Shown: positions 9,132 to 21,615, counted from the stretch's first letter. The stretch: DNA of 64,000 nucleotides from Arsenophonus endosymbiont of Aleurodicus dispersus (GCF_900343015.1 NZ_LR025108.1:599126-663125), one strand, 5' to 3'. The notes: generated from the sequence alone by a model not told the origin. Numbers and translations are program-made.

Positions 9132-9839
9132 TCAGTTTGATCGATCCCCAAGATAGTAGTGCTTACTAGGTTTCATATTTTTATCAAATTCATATACCAG
9201 TGGAACGGCGGTTGGAATATTAAGTTCTAGTATCTCTTCTTCACTTATGTTATCTAGATGTTTTACTAATGCACGTAATGAATTACCGTGAGCAACAATA
9301 ATGACTTTTTTACCTTTAGCAACTCCAGGTTTAATAACCTCTTCCCAATAAGGTACAACACGTTCAATTGTGGTAGCTAGACTTTCAGTGACAGGCAGCT
9401 CTGATGGTTTTAAATTTGCATAACGAGGATCTTTACCTGGATAACGAGGATCACTTTGAGTTAATTTTGGTGGTGTAATTTTCAAGCTACGACGCCATAG
9501 TTTCACTTGATTTTCACCATATTTTGCCGTAGTTTCTGCTTTATCTAACCCTTGTAGTGCACCATAATGACGTTCATTTAGCCTCCAATTTTTTTCAACT
9601 GTTAGCCACTGTTGATCTATTTGATCTAAAATATTCCACAATGTGTGAATAGTACGTTTTAAAACTGATGTATAAGCATAGTCAAAAACAAAACCTTCTC
9701 TTTTTAAGAGAAGACCTGCGTCTGTTGCTTCTTCGCGGCCCTTATCGGAAAGTTCAATATCAGTCCAACCAGTGAATCTGTTTTCTTTATTCCATTCGCT
9801 TTCGCCGTGTCTTATCATAACCAGCTTAGTTACTGCCAT
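9132..9839 (-). CDS. gpmA: 2,3-bisphosphoglycerate-dependent phosphoglycerate mutase with a C-terminal frameshift
   Basis: Interconverts 3- and 2-phosphoglycerate in glycolysis. Catalytic [16 protein letters not shown] with His11, the [10 protein letters not shown] block and the second histidine in VAHGNS are intact. The frame ends after YYLGDRSN at 235 residues; E. coli has 250. The missing tail ([17 protein letters not shown]) is still present in another frame down to a stop at 9083. One extra base in the G4 run (CCCC at 9146-9149 on the plus strand) explains it. The catalytic core is whole, so a shortened enzyme may work. A sequencing error in the homopolymer is possible. Confidence 0.92.
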   Translation of the reverse strand: MAVTKLVMIRHGESEWNKENRFTGWTDIELSDKGREEATDAGLLLKREGFVFDYAYTSVLKRTIHTLWNILDQIDQQWLTVEKNWRLNERHYGALQGLDKAETTAKYGENQVKLWRRSLKITPPKLTQSDPRYPGKDPRYANLKPSELPVTESLATTIERVVPYWEEVIKPGVAKGKKVIIVAHGNSLRALVKHLDNISEEEILELNIPTAVPLVYEFDKNMKPSKHYYLGDRSN

Positions 9840-10628
9840 AATTTAAATTCCTATTAGGACATTCATTAAAATCGATTTGCATTATTATATTATTCGTGTA
9901 ACTTAACAACTAACTGATAGTAGTTTTTACCCTGTTTAGTAAGAATAAGAACAACAATGATTTAACCTGCTCATCATTAAATTAGTTGCTCAATACCGAA
10001 AATTTACTATTTTGCTATATTTATAAATAAATATTATTTAAGCATCTTTAGCTTGCTCTTGCTAGTGCTAGATCAAGCTCTTTTGTTAAATAATTTAAGT
10101 TATTAAAATATCCTAAATAGGATATTTAGGTTGCCTAGACGATAAAATATTAAGTTATAACGATGATTATTTTGCTCGAAAAATACTTTAATAGGTTATA
10201 TGATATATGTATAAATATTTTTGAAAAATAGAGCCATTGAGCTTCTTTTTTTTTACTAGTAAACCCTATCTATATCTGGTGGCCTTTACTTCACTATAGC
10301 AGTAAAAAAACATAGAGTACCCACATTCTTTAATTGATAAGCCTTATCGTGTTGCTCCAGCTTATATTGATGCTTTTTTGCAGTAAAATACCCATAAATT
10401 TATCTTACCTCCCTTCAACACCAGTTTTATTAGAAAATAACCAATCAAACTTCTCCTATAAATTTTTATCCAAAATAGATACAAGTAGATTTAAAATCTG
10501 TATTCATACAATTTCATTTAGTTTTCACTTACTGTAATAAAAAAGTTTTTATATATTATATCTTCTGTATAGAATCAATGATTGATAATTTATTACTTGT
10601 TAATATATATAAATAATATATTTCATGG
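9840..10628. other. Gap, no recognisable gene
   Basis: A+T-rich with only short chance frames (such as 10334-10537). A small inverted repeat CCTAAAT...ATTTAGG lies near 10110-10132. Nothing else recognised. Confidence 0.5.
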
Positions 10629-11900
10629 TTACTGATATCCAGTAAAATAAACAAGAAAGTATAATATAAATCGGCAATGTAAATAACCAAGCCAGTAATA
10701 TATTTTAAAATTTTTTAACTTGTATACCACCATCAAGAACCATTGTACCTCTTCTAGCAGAAGATAGAACTTGTGTTGTTGATACCGGCATACAAAACTG
10801 GCAACACCAATGGAAACTACAGCAGTAACTTGGGCAGAAACACCTTGATGAGCATAACCAGTAAAGTGCAATAATAATCAACAGTGGTGCATATTCTACT
10901 GTATTAAGTAAATCATTACTTAAGTTACGCAAAAAAAAAACGTGCATCAGAATAGAATGTCTCTGGTAGTTTAGCTACATTGTATCGGATAAGCACATTA
11001 ATAATCTACGCATTTGATTACGTTGCTCATGGTTTAGTGCTGAATAACTTTGAATATCCGTCAACATCAGTGATATCTGTTTTATTAATAGGACGTGAAT
11101 TATCACAATGGAATTTATCATCTAAAATTTCTCACCCAGACTCTGGTTATCACTTATTAACAATATGGTTTACCGCTGACTGATGTTCTTCATAATAATG
11201 TTGAAGATGCACTATCGCGTCATGAGTACGAGTTATATCATATTAAGCACAAACCAAGCTAGCTGGTGCCACTCCAATTAACACCATACCCTTCTTCATT
11301 AGCGCCATGGAAAAAACTGACGCAGCAGATAAAATCAATAAGTTGGTGTCCTTTTACCATCTTTCTTCTCTCGCTCTGCTGTAAATGAATATGATGATGT
11401 TTTTGTGTACCACTACAATAAAAGCATAAAAAGAAAATTAGCCATTATGCGATAACAAAACCAATAGCAGGAGAAAGAATGATGGAAAGAAATTATTTTG
11501 GGAATGTTTAATGCATTCACTCACTATAGAGGAGTAAGTTACTAATGCATTGGTTAAACTAACCCCAATAATGGGGCCTATTAATGTATGGGAACTTAAT
11601 TCTAAATACCAGGTACCTCAATTCAAAATAATAGCCGCCAATAACCTGGAAAACCCCATTGCTCGGCTATGAGCGAGCAGAGCTTACATTAAAGAGAAAA
11701 TCTATTGGTTGGTAATAAATGTACAATCGCATAAGCAACAGTCAAGCCACCTAAAATAACTCAAAAAAAGTAAAAAAAACTAGCCATAAAAACGGCAAAT
11801 TTAGCTCCACCGTTGCATTTGTGGATGGAACGAACCCATTAATTGCGCTAGTATTCTGTGTAAAAATCTAACCCAGTAAATAATCGTATCGGCTATTTTG
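10629..11900 (-). pseudogene. pitA: pitA relic (low-affinity phosphate transporter)
   Basis: Reverse-strand fragments in several frames match PitA along its length: YAIVHLLPTN region near 11700, a degraded TLIG..I.LTNA block near 11550, ALNHEQRNQMRRLLMCLSDT near 11000-11050, LLNTVEYAPLLIIIA near 10890, QGVSAQVTAVVSIGVAS near 10810-10860, and MPVSTTQVLSS and ILLAWLFTLP near 10640-10790. Many stops and shifts prove it dead. Its N-terminal boundary is unclear. Loss of PitA suggests reliance on another phosphate importer. Confidence 0.85.
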
Positions 11901-12348
11901 TCTAGCCAATTTAGGCCCAAAATGGTTAAAAGTACTGATATTGGATGGATCATGGTAAACGTGGGTAGAAAATTTTTATGGTATCGGACTATTTTGTGAT
12001 GCTAGCAGTAGTCACTATCAGTGCATGCCACTCATGTAAAGATGATATGCTACCTTACCTTTGCACCACTTAGTGTTGGTTGGTTTGCACGAGGTATTGA
12101 TTCACTCTGTAGTTAATGATGTTATGTACGTTTATATAATATGTTGGTATGGTCAGTGGTTTTATACCCTAGAGTGGTTAAGGTAAGAACAATTAATTAT
12201 TTTTACCTGTATTTTGATTTTTAATGAAAATTAATTAAGCATTGATCCAATGTAGTGAAGATTAAAATATAAATGTAAGTTAGTAGACTTTTGATAAGTA
12301 TATTTATCGGCTAGATCCTACTGATGACTAAATAGAACCTGGTTTTAA
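11901..12348. other. Gap upstream of the pitA relic
   Basis: Contains the presumed remains of the pitA 5' end and no other recognised gene. A short reverse frame near 11870-11950 (ISVLLTILGLNWLDKIADT) is unassigned. Confidence 0.45.
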
Positions 12349-13128
12349 TTACGATAGGTAAACAGTTTTTTTCGCTGTCACAGCGGCGTTAATAATAGTC
12401 GCAAAGTCATCTGCTTTTAGCGATGCTCCGCCAACTAATGCGCCATCAATGTCTGGTTGACTGAAAAGCTCAGCAGCATTGCTGGTAGTAACAGATCCGC
12501 CATACTGAATAATGACTTGTTCGGCAATGGCTGAATCTTGCTTAGCAAGATGGTAACGAATATATTTATGCACCGCTTGCGCCTGGGTGGGGGTAGCTGA
12601 TTTACCGGTGCCAATTGCCCAAATCGGTTCATAAGCAATAACACTGTTTTCAAATGCTGAGGCACCTAAAGTATTTAATACCGCATCGATTTGATGAGTG
12701 CAGACTTGTTTAGTTTTGCCAGTGCTATTTTCTTCTTTAGATTCACCAATACAAAGTACTGGTGTTAATCCTTGCGATTTTAACACTGCAAATTTCTTGG
12801 CGATAAATTCATCGCTTTCTTTATGATAAGTTCTATGGTCAGAGTGACCGATAATAATATATTTTGCGCCAATATCTTTCAGCATCTCTGCTGAAGTATA
12901 ACCTGTAAAAGCGCCAGATAGATTGACGTCAACATCTTGGGCGCCCAGTGCTATCTTGCTACCAGTTAAAGCTTGTTTTGCTTGTGCAAGGTAAAGCGCT
13001 GGTGGTGCAATGGCAACATTACAGCCCGAGACGCTATTTAATTTATTACGTAAATTTCTAATCAGTTCTTTAACCATTTTTGTACTACCATTGAGTTTCC
13101 AGTTACCCATAACTAATGGATGCCGCAT
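12349..13128 (-). CDS. tpiA: triosephosphate isomerase with unusual catalytic-loop residue
   Basis: Interconverts dihydroxyacetone phosphate and glyceraldehyde 3-phosphate. The ATG at 13128 follows GGAGGGAAAC, and [15 protein letters not shown] matches the family start; a second ATG lies 12 nt upstream. 259 residues. Lys11 (NWKLN), His95 (GHS) and the catalytic glutamate in [16 protein letters not shown] are present. The nearly invariant GHSERR motif reads GHSDHR, so Glu97 is Asp and Arg98 is His. Otherwise full-length and well conserved. In E. coli tpiA and fpr are near neighbours, as here. Confidence 0.95.
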   Translation of the reverse strand: MRHPLVMGNWKLNGSTKMVKELIRNLRNKLNSVSGCNVAIAPPALYLAQAKQALTGSKIALGAQDVDVNLSGAFTGYTSAEMLKDIGAKYIIIGHSDHRTYHKESDEFIAKKFAVLKSQGLTPVLCIGESKEENSTGKTKQVCTHQIDAVLNTLGASAFENSVIAYEPIWAIGTGKSATPTQAQAVHKYIRYHLAKQDSAIAEQVIIQYGGSVTTSNAAELFSQPDIDGALVGGASLKADDFATIINAAVTAKKTVYLS

Positions 13129-13140
13129 GTTTCCCTCCAA

Positions 13141-13629
13141 CTAAAAAATATTTATTAATAAATGAGATAAAGACAATTTATCCTTATTTTTTTTATGTAA
13201 AAGCATAGTATTATGTGTTATGTTATCATTATTGAGTGAAAGTAAAACCTGTTCACTAGCGCAAGTAATCATGTTATTTTTGCTTTTTAATAAAATATCA
13301 CGGATGGCGTCTACTATGAAAAAACCAGCATCAAATACTAAGGCTAATGTTAACTCAAATTTTAGCTTCTAAATTTTCATCATTGTTACTCATCAGTATT
13401 AATTTCATCGATATTAAGTTTGTCAATTTTTTGCTATTTTCTTTTTGGGGTTATTGGCCGCAATTTTTGCTAACCATCTTGGTGGAGGAAGATTTATAAC
13501 TTTGTTTATTGTTAATTTTTTTAAGATGGTGGTAGTTTTAAAGGGTTAAATAAATCAAAAATTTATGGTAAAAACTAAGCAAGCTGACTATCTAACTATC
13601 TCAGCTAATTACGTTTTGGTTACTGTTTT
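13141..13629. other. Gap between tpiA and fpr
   Basis: In E. coli yiiQ and yiiR occupy this position. A plus-strand start at 13317 opens MKKPASNTKANVNSNFSF and then stops, followed in another frame by a hydrophobic FLLFSFWGLLAAIFANHLGGG. This looks like a decayed small membrane-protein gene, not identified. Confidence 0.4.
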
Positions 13630-14376
13630 TTACCAATATTGTTCACTAGTAATTTGACCAACTTTACGGTGTAAGTGTTTATTCATTCCTCTTTGTGTTT
13701 TTAGTAGCTGTTGAGTATCTTTAACCATTTGTGGATTACCACAAAGCATGATATGGCTAGTTAAGGGATCAATTTTTGCCTTTACTGTCTGTTCTAGTTG
13801 CCCGCTTTCAATTAGTGCTGGAATGCGACCGGTAAGTGAGTCAGTTTTTTTTTCTCGACTTACAATGGTTTGTATCTTCAATTTTCCACGATATTTTTTC
13901 TCAAGTTTTTTCATTAATAGTAAGTAACTTAGATCTTCAGCGTAACGTACCGCATGTACCAGGATCATGTTTTTAAATCGATTTAAGTTTTCGCCAAATT
14001 GTAAAATGGATAAGAAAGGACCAATTGCGGTACCTGTCGCTAGCATCCAAAGTGTTTTACAATCAGGCAGTTTTTCTAATATAAAACACCCGGCGGCCTC
14101 TTCAGAGACATAGATAGTATCCCCAGGTTTTAATGCTTCAAGATGTGGACTAATTTTTCCTTCTTGTACAGTGACAATATAGAATTCTAATTGGTTATCA
14201 TTGGGTGCATTAACATAAGAATAGGCGCGTTGAATACGCTGGCCATTTATTTCTAACGCAAGTTTAGAATATTGCCCGGCAATAAATTGTTTAATTGGCG
14301 CTTCGATGATTAAACTAAATAATGAGTCTGTCCATTTGTGGTTTTTAATAATTATTCCTGTTACCCAATTTGCCAT
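13630..14376 (-). CDS. fpr: ferredoxin/flavodoxin NADP+ reductase
   Basis: FAD enzyme that passes electrons between NADPH and ferredoxin or flavodoxin, supplying Fe-S assembly and radical-SAM enzymes. The ATG at 14376 gives MANWVTG and exactly 248 residues as in E. coli; GGGAG lies just upstream, and the TTG at 14391 is rejected. FAD-binding RAYSYVNAP, NADP-binding ATGTAIGPFLSIL and MLCGNPQMV, and the C-terminal EQYW are intact. Confidence 0.96.
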   Translation of the reverse strand: MANWVTGIIIKNHKWTDSLFSLIIEAPIKQFIAGQYSKLALEINGQRIQRAYSYVNAPNDNQLEFYIVTVQEGKISPHLEALKPGDTIYVSEEAAGCFILEKLPDCKTLWMLATGTAIGPFLSILQFGENLNRFKNMILVHAVRYAEDLSYLLLMKKLEKKYRGKLKIQTIVSREKKTDSLTGRIPALIESGQLEQTVKAKIDPLTSHIMLCGNPQMVKDTQQLLKTQRGMNKHLHRKVGQITSEQYW

Positions 14377-16769
14377 ACTACTTGCTCCCAATATATAAAA
14401 TAAATGGTTAATTTTTAGTTATATTATGCCAAATATAGGCATAATAATTATTAAGTTAAATTATGACTATTTCATTATGTCAGTTATGTTTATAACATAG
14501 GTTAATTGAATTTAATTATTTTTCTATATAATTAAATTCATTAACAAGAACTTTTTTATAATTTGTTCTATTAATTGATATTAACGTATAATTTGATGTG
14601 GTAATGAATAATATATTCACTAGTTTTATATAAACTATATTACAGACAGTATCCTTTATTGCTGTATATACCGTAAAAATTTATACTAATTGTTATAGAT
14701 ATCAGGAAGCATTTGTTATATTCACTACCAGTGATAAATAGGTTAAGGTACTTGAAAAAATTGACTAAACTTAGTTCTTCACAGTTTAGGCGCCTGTTTA
14801 TTGATTGATGCATAATCAATAAATGAAGCTGCCTCTGTTATTTATTAGAACAAATACTGAAACACAATAGGCTATACTACATAAAATTAGAGTCTCTTTA
14901 TCATAGATAAGATAAAAAAACTAACTAAATGCAAGCCTTTCTGTAAAAAATAGGTCTTAGGATGCCTATTATATTATCGGAGAATCATTTTTTTTTAGCT
15001 TTTAAGCTCCCCGTTACATACCACTATTATAAGTGCGTGTTTATCACTGATGCAAAAAACTGATTATAGATACTTATTTTAGCTCTAGTTCTCGATATTA
15101 CCAAAATGTTGCCAATTAATTCTTTTACTGTTCTTAGTCTAAGATAACTCATTTTTTGCTCTTCCGTCAATTTTTATATTTGTTTATGCCTAAATTACGT
15201 TCATGTAAACAGTGTGCCTATAGGTTATTCTGGTTAGTCATATTTTGTTAAACTTAAAGCGATAACATTTTTTATTTATCCCTGCTCAGTATAAGCAATT
15301 GCTGCTGTTGATAATCATAGCTCGGATGGGTTTCACTGCTGGTGCATAGCCGCCTGTCCTTTTCATCAGCTATTGCTGTCTTTTCAGAATCATGAAATTG
15401 TTACTCCTTGAGCCGATGGTATTGGTTCAATTGTTCTTCTGGCGCAAAGAAGGGTTTATAGAAAATAAAGCTAAGGCAATTTTTCTCCGCATCCGCAAAT
15501 AATACGAGGTTGCAGAACTTGCTACTAAACACGAATTTGAATATTTACTTAAATACAGAGAGTCTCATTTTGAGAAAGTTTAAGTTCAGATTTACGATTT
15601 TCATAAGTACTTATCAACCGGAATAGTCAATGTGATACATAATATTAATAATTTTCATCAAGATATTTAAAATGGCTTTTATGAACTAATTTGAAAATTA
15701 ACCGTCATATTAGGTGGTTAATACGCGCAGTAGCAGTAGACTGGCGAGCTTACAGCTATTATTAAACTTGTTAACAGATTAAATCTGCGTTGGTATAACG
15801 ATACTTGATAATTCATTTTCTTTTAACTAAACCATTGATACATTGTAATTACAGTTAGGTTTAATTCTTATTGATTGGTGTTTGTGGTTATAAATTTTTG
15901 CGATCTTCTAGCTCTTGCAAAATATCTTGAATTTTTGCCAGTGGTACAGTCACCGATTGATAACAAATATTTAGGTGTTTATTGTCATTATTTTGACTTA
16001 TTTATGTATTCCAATCAACTTTTTGCTATAACGTCATAGATAGTGGTAATTAGATTAAGAATTGACTAAATTCATTCTCGTGCAATCAAAGTTGCCTATC
16101 AGTTGCCATTTGTCCGCTGGGTATAAAATAGACAGCGTAGCTAACTTTGCAATATCACCATTATTTATCTATCACTAATCAGTCTGGACTGAGATTAACT
16201 ATAATCAAAAAATCCGCTATTAATTACGTCAATAAAATTTATTTTTTGATATACCTTTCTTGCTATTGGTTCTATCTAGTGTCCGCGTAAAAATTGCAAT
16301 CTGCAGTGTAGTGTTCCAAAGTTTTTGGTAAAGGAACAAAAGTGGCGTTAAGTTTAGCAAGGTAGATAGTAATATGCTAACTACTCAGAAATGATAGGTA
16401 ATTTTATCATGAAGTTGTAAAGTATATTTTTAGTGATAATACCATTCACTAATAATATTTTTGGCCTTATTACCAAGTTGCTTATAAGTGATAGTTTAAA
16501 ATTTAGGGCATAATTTTATAAAATTATGATTAGTTTTAGGTTCAATGATGTAGTGCTTAACGCGCTCGTATAGTAGGATAATTATAATATTATCAATGAT
16601 ATACACTAAACGCATAAAATTTTATTATTATTTTTTATACTAAATAAAAATAGCTTAATTATATAAGATAGCTTCACGCATGTTCAATAATATAATTAGA
16701 GTATAAGTTTATGTAGGATAGTGATTGCTCTCAACTATCTGTTGATTAATGTTATGAGTTTGTTAATTA
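14377..16769. other. 2.4-kb gap, no recognisable gene
   Basis: Probably eroded DNA. E. coli has glpX upstream of fpr, but no GlpX motif was found. The stretch 15280-15520 has slightly higher G+C and may be a relic of a gene I cannot name. No RNA gene seen. Confidence 0.5.
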
Positions 16770-16841
16770 CATCCCCTGCAGGAATCGAACCTACAATTAG
16801 CCCTTAGGAGTGGCTTGTTATATCCATTTAACTAAGAGGAT
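16770..16841 (-). tRNA. argW: tRNA-Arg (CCU), CCA not encoded
   Basis: The reverse strand folds as tRNA-Arg: acceptor ATCCTCT with AGGGGAT, anticodon loop CTCCTAA (anticodon CCT, reading AGG), T-loop GTTCGAT. It matches E. coli argW closely. Two oddities: the top of the anticodon stem has an A opposite G (AGCCA / GGGCT), and no CCA follows the acceptor, so CCA-adding enzyme is required. Isolated in a gene desert. Confidence 0.9.
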
Positions 16842-17834
16842 ATAGATTTTTTAGTTTAAATTATTTTAACATATTATTACTATTTAATTTTTATTAAAAC
16901 AATTTATTTAATGTAATTAGTTTAATTTTATTGCTGATTACTGTCTTTGTGTTTAATTGATTTTATTTTTAGTGGTGTTATTTTAGAGATAATAATCGTT
17001 AAATTATTATTTAATAAAATATTGTTTCGTGCATTCTTTAATAATTTTTATTATTTAATTTATTTTTATATTTTATATTACTTTCTTCTCTTTGAGAAGA
17101 ATTTTTCTTGTTTATTTTAAACAATTTTTCATATAACTTGGCATTATTTATTTGTTTTTTTATTGTTAACCTATCTACTATAAGTATCTACGCCGACATT
17201 TATTTTAATTATTTTTTACCTATGATCTTAATCATCTAGTTAATTTTGGGCTAGAATAGGCTCTAAGTATGGTGAATAATTTTCTACGCATTGATATTTA
17301 TTAAGTAGGGATAGTCGGATATTCCATATCCAGCTACCAGCTATATCTAACCTTTGTAGATACGATATCTTTTTAGTTGCCGCAGGGTTTTGGTCTACGA
17401 TAGATAAATATAGCCCAAGCAGCTATCGTGCGTGCTATGGAATAGGTGTGAAAATGCCATTATCATCAGCCAAACCAGCACCAGCGATTTGTTTTCAATT
17501 CAAATAAGGTGCGTGCTAGCACTTTAGCACTGTATGTTGGTGATAAGCATAATCATAGTGTGGTGATGCAAGAACTTGTACGCAAACTTATTTAAATTAC
17601 TTTGTGCAAGTAAATATAGGTGTAATAGTGGTTAATAATTATAGATTATGAAGTCTGCCTGCATTGAATATGTCTACTATTAGCAACACAATGAGGACGG
17701 TTGTTCAGAAATTAAATCTAAATATTAATCAAACAATGATATAGCAATTGGTACTGTGACTTCGTTGAACTGGTTGGTAAAAAAAAATATATTTTCGCTT
17801 TATGGTTATAAACCTGTAACTACTGGTTTTAATT
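16842..17834. other. Gap between two tRNA genes
   Basis: Very A+T-rich. A plus-strand stretch at about 17390-17600 is richer in G+C (KVRASTLALYVGDKHNHSVVMQELVRKLI in one frame, with shifts upstream) and looks like a decayed gene that I cannot identify. Confidence 0.45.
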
Positions 17835-17910
17835 TGGTGGGTCGTGCAGGATTTGAACCTGCGACCAATTGATTAAAAGTCAACTGCTCTACCGATTGAG
17901 CTAACGACCC
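17835..17910 (-). tRNA. lysT: tRNA-Lys (UUU)
   Basis: Reverse-strand cloverleaf of 76 nt: acceptor GGGTCGT with ACGACCC, anticodon TTT in CTTTTAA, T-loop GTTCAAAT, CCA encoded. It is nearly identical to E. coli tRNA-Lys. The symbol is approximate because enterobacteria carry several identical lysine tRNA genes. Confidence 0.95.
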
Positions 17911-18902
17911 ATCTTCAGTTAACTTAGGTAATGGCCGAGTATATTACTTATTTTTGCTAAGGGTGCAATTGTTTTTTACTAAAAAAATTTAAATGCTTTT
18001 CTAGCAGACTAATTTCCCCGAATTAGATTGACAATAATTTATTATTTGCCAATTATGCCCTCTGGCTACCAGGATCAACTTTTGATAAATAACATGTGCT
18101 TTATCATTTTAATAAGTATATTATGCACATTTGGGTTAATTAAGTTATTGTTAAACTACATAAAAAGCAGAATAATCTTATTATTAGTTATTTAATCCTG
18201 AATCAATCAAAATGCATATCAATATCTTTTTATCGCTTAATAACTTAATTTAATTGATATTTTTTTCCTTAATTCCATAAATAAGGGTTGAGTGCTTTTC
18301 CCGTTAGCTTATCCAGCGCAGCGTACAGCTTCTTTAAGCTATATAAGGTACCATGGTTTCTGTACTTTAGCAACAAATGCACTGCTGGCAGCAAGCAGGT
18401 AAAAGGTTGCTTTAAAATTTTAGCGCCAATCTACATATATTTAAATGGCGAACAATTAATATGCTATTATCTAGTTATTACCTAAATATCAATTTATTTT
18501 TAGTACAATCAACAATTATTCTAATAACGAAATTAAATATTATTAATATTAGTTAAATTGAACATATGTGGTAAGTAATTAAAATAATTTAAATTAGTAG
18601 TACGAATGAGTAAATATCCAATTATTGGTATTTATAAATTTAATTTAAATAAAGGTATCTAACAGTAATTAGCGCAATCTTATCAAAAAAAAAAGATATC
18701 TATCTGCCAGATTATTTGCTCAATTCGTTGATATTTTGATAGTGGTTCATTTACTTTTCATAAAAATATCTTAGTTAATTTTTCTAAAATAGAATTACGT
18801 ATAATGTGAGTCCTTACTTTCGTAGTGCTGGTTATTATTTCTAGTTAATATCGTTTGGTCTGTTGTTTATGTTTTATGTTAATTTATTAATATAAATATC
18901 AT
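17911..18902. other. Gap, no recognisable gene
   Basis: A+T-rich, only chance frames (such as 18288-18485). No relic recognised on either strand. Confidence 0.5.
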
Positions 18903-21317
18903 TTATTCTGGCAATTGCTTATCAGTAACGTGTTTAAAACTTTCAATGGTTAAGCAAAATTCAGGAGATATTAACTGAGAGATAATATGATAAAGTTGTT
19001 GTACATTGGCGATGATAATCGCATCTTCTTCTCGATTAATATAACCTTCCTGCTTTAATGTGTTTAACAATGTTAAGAAAACCGTTTTATCAAAAAATTC
19101 AGTAGCGGTGATACCGTGTAGTACAGATAGACGTTGAGCAAGAATCCGGCTCTCTTTTTCAAGTATTCCTCGTCTAATTTCAGGTATTGTACTCAGCAAC
19201 GAAAGTGTAATCGCATAACGCTGTAGCATTTCTTTAATGCTAGCAGCTAAAAGCTGAAGAGGGTGAATACGAGCTGGATTGATAGTTACAAAATTATTTA
19301 TGGTTAATAATATTAACTGTTGATGAGCTAATTCATTCAGCAGAATATCGATAGATTCAGGTAAGTCTTCTATTCTATATCGCATGAATAGTTCTGCTTT
19401 TAGGAAAGGATAAATGAGTGCAACTTGATAACCAATTTCCTGACGTTTAACACTTTCATTATGTAATACGATAGTGGCTACCAAAGAAGGCAAAACAAAT
19501 AAATGCATAATATTATTTCGATAATAAGTCATCAATCCGGCATATTCTCCTGGAATATAGCCCAGGCTGTCATGCTTGACTAATTGCAATGCTTCTTCTA
19601 ACAGTTGCTCAGCAGTTTTGTTAGGTGTTGTGCTATCATCACTATAAGGCACATTTCTTAATAGTTGGAGGTAACATTCAATTTGTTCAATTAATTGTTC
19701 ACGGGTTAATGCACGCTGTCGTGAAGATAATGAAACTATTGAAAATAAATTTACTGCATTAGCAGCAGCGGCGTTGTTAATTCTAATCATAATTTTATGA
19801 GCTAGCCGCGTTACGGCTGAGTTTAACCATATTGGACGTTGGCGATCAATTATATCTATAGATTGACGCCAATCTGGAATGTTTTTATTTAAATATTGGA
19901 TGAGTGCAATCGGTTGGCCAAAATTAACATAAACTTGTCCTAGGTTACGCAATTTACGTATACCTCTTAACATTGAAAAAAATCCTTCTTTCTCTTTTGC
20001 GGCGCCTTTTAGTTCCTTAGCGTAGGTAGCAACTTCTAATACATGTTCATAACCTATGTAGATAGGGACAATTGTAATTGGACGTGAATCGCATCTTAGC
20101 ATTGCTTGTAGGGTCATTGACAGCGTACCAGTCTTTGGTTCTAGCAGCCGACCGGTTCTCGAGCGACCCCCTTCAACAAAATATTCAATCGAATAGCCAC
20201 GCGCAAATAATTCACTGAGATATTCACGAAATATAGTGGAGTAAAGTTTATTACCTTTAAAAGAGCGGCGAATGAAAAAAGCACCTAAATGACGAAAAAT
20301 TGGCCCAGCCGGCCAGAAATTCAGATTGATACCTGCAGCAATATGTGGGGGAACTAAACCTTGATGGTAAAGTACGTAAGATAATAATATATAATCCATG
20401 TGACTACGATGAGAAGGAATATAGACAATTTCATGTCCATATTGTGCTAATTGGCGCACACGTTCAACATGTTGTACATTAATTTCTTGATAGAGTAGAT
20501 TCCATGACCAACTAAGTACGCGATCAGTAATACGGATTGCTTCATAGGAAAAATTAGCGGCAATTTCTTCCATCATGTCAATCGCATTATGTTTTGCCTT
20601 ATCAATAGATATTTTTTTTACCTTAGCTTCATCTTCAACTACTTTCTCAATCGCTTTTGAAGTTAACAGTTTATTAAATAGATCGTGGCGTACAGGGAGC
20701 TTGGGACCAACTGCCGCTAATCGTTGCCGTGAATAGTAAATTCTAGCTACTCTGGCAAGTTTGTTGGCAATAATTTTATCAGTACCATATTCGCCAGCTA
20801 TTTGTCTCAAAGAAACAGTGGGAGAAAAACGAATAAAACTATCACGTCCTAACCAGATAACAGCAAATAATTTTTGGATACCATTAAGTAAACGTAACGA
20901 TGCTGGCGAGTGGCTTTCTCGACCAGGCGCCCGACCTAACATCACTAATACGGGTAGTATTTTAATGTTTAGTTCTGGATTATGGCAATGAAGATCAAGA
21001 TAAGCAGTAAATGTTTTCACTGAATCTTTACGTAGATCTTGAGATCCACGTGGGCAATTATCGATAAATACATAGGCAGGTAATTTAATTTCGTCTATTT
21101 CAATTGGATCGAGTGGATCAGGTAATCCAATATAGTAACATTGTTGACGTAACGTCAATAAATCTATTTTAGAAAAATAAGGTAATACATATAAAAAAGG
21201 GCATGTTGTATCAAGCTGCAATTCTTTAATTGGATCTGCTGGTATGAGTTTACTTTTTACCAAAACTTTCATTGGTAAATCTAATATATTATAGTAAATT
21301 TTACGCCAAAATGACAT
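18903..21317 (-). CDS. plsB: glycerol-3-phosphate O-acyltransferase
   Basis: Adds the first acyl chain to sn-glycerol 3-phosphate at the inner membrane, starting phospholipid synthesis. 804 residues (E. coli 807). The acyltransferase H-x4-D motif HRSHMD lies at 303-308, and the downstream substrate block GGRSRTGR and the IVPIYIGYE block are present. No internal damage. It is divergent from lexA as in E. coli, with dgkA between them now a relic. Confidence 0.97.
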   Translation of the reverse strand: MSFWRKIYYNILDLPMKVLVKSKLIPADPIKELQLDTTCPFLYVLPYFSKIDLLTLRQQCYYIGLPDPLDPIEIDEIKLPAYVFIDNCPRGSQDLRKDSVKTFTAYLDLHCHNPELNIKILPVLVMLGRAPGRESHSPASLRLLNGIQKLFAVIWLGRDSFIRFSPTVSLRQIAGEYGTDKIIANKLARVARIYYSRQRLAAVGPKLPVRHDLFNKLLTSKAIEKVVEDEAKVKKISIDKAKHNAIDMMEEIAANFSYEAIRITDRVLSWSWNLLYQEINVQHVERVRQLAQYGHEIVYIPSHRSHMDYILLSYVLYHQGLVPPHIAAGINLNFWPAGPIFRHLGAFFIRRSFKGNKLYSTIFREYLSELFARGYSIEYFVEGGRSRTGRLLEPKTGTLSMTLQAMLRCDSRPITIVPIYIGYEHVLEVATYAKELKGAAKEKEGFFSMLRGIRKLRNLGQVYVNFGQPIALIQYLNKNIPDWRQSIDIIDRQRPIWLNSAVTRLAHKIMIRINNAAAANAVNLFSIVSLSSRQRALTREQLIEQIECYLQLLRNVPYSDDSTTPNKTAEQLLEEALQLVKHDSLGYIPGEYAGLMTYYRNNIMHLFVLPSLVATIVLHNESVKRQEIGYQVALIYPFLKAELFMRYRIEDLPESIDILLNELAHQQLILLTINNFVTINPARIHPLQLLAASIKEMLQRYAITLSLLSTIPEIRRGILEKESRILAQRLSVLHGITATEFFDKTVFLTLLNTLKQEGYINREEDAIIIANVQQLYHIISQLISPEFCLTIESFKHVTDKQLPE

Positions 21318-21447
21318 AGATTAGCTATAGCCTCTGGTTTGAACCTAGCCAGAAGCATATCAAAAATAGTCATTAATGTCTGTTTAAAAGATAATAATTT
21401 CTCGATCTAAATATATAGATTTAATTTTATGTGAAATAAAACAATCA

Positions 21448-21612
21448 ATATGCCTAACTCTCATTATTAAAGCAACCGGGTATTGAATTAAAAGGTTAAG
21501 CACTACTTGGAATAGTTAAGCAGCTTTTAGAAAAAATGCTGGTAGTTATGGCTGTTGAATTATTCAATAGTGCGATGAAATCATTAGTTGATATTAGTAT
21601 TAAAGTTTAACA
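21448..21612 (+). pseudogene. dgkA: dgkA relic (diacylglycerol kinase)
   Basis: Plus-strand frames give LIIKATGY-stop-IKRL, matching the DgkA N-terminus (TRIIKAAGYSWKGL), and then MLVVMAVELFNSAMKSLVDI, matching its active-site helix (MLVMIVEILNSAIEAVVDRI). The middle is deleted. DgkA recycles diacylglycerol released when phosphoglycerol is moved to periplasmic glucans. It sits between plsB and lexA as in E. coli. Confidence 0.8.
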
Positions 21613-21615
21613 TAA

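Noticed and set aside
10980..11183. 67-codon plus-strand frame
   Set aside because: It is the antisense shadow of the pitA relic; the matching pieces are on the minus strand.
14377..16769. Possible glpX or ftsN relic upstream of fpr
   Set aside because: A G+C-richer patch around 15300-15500 was translated in both directions and gave no convincing match.
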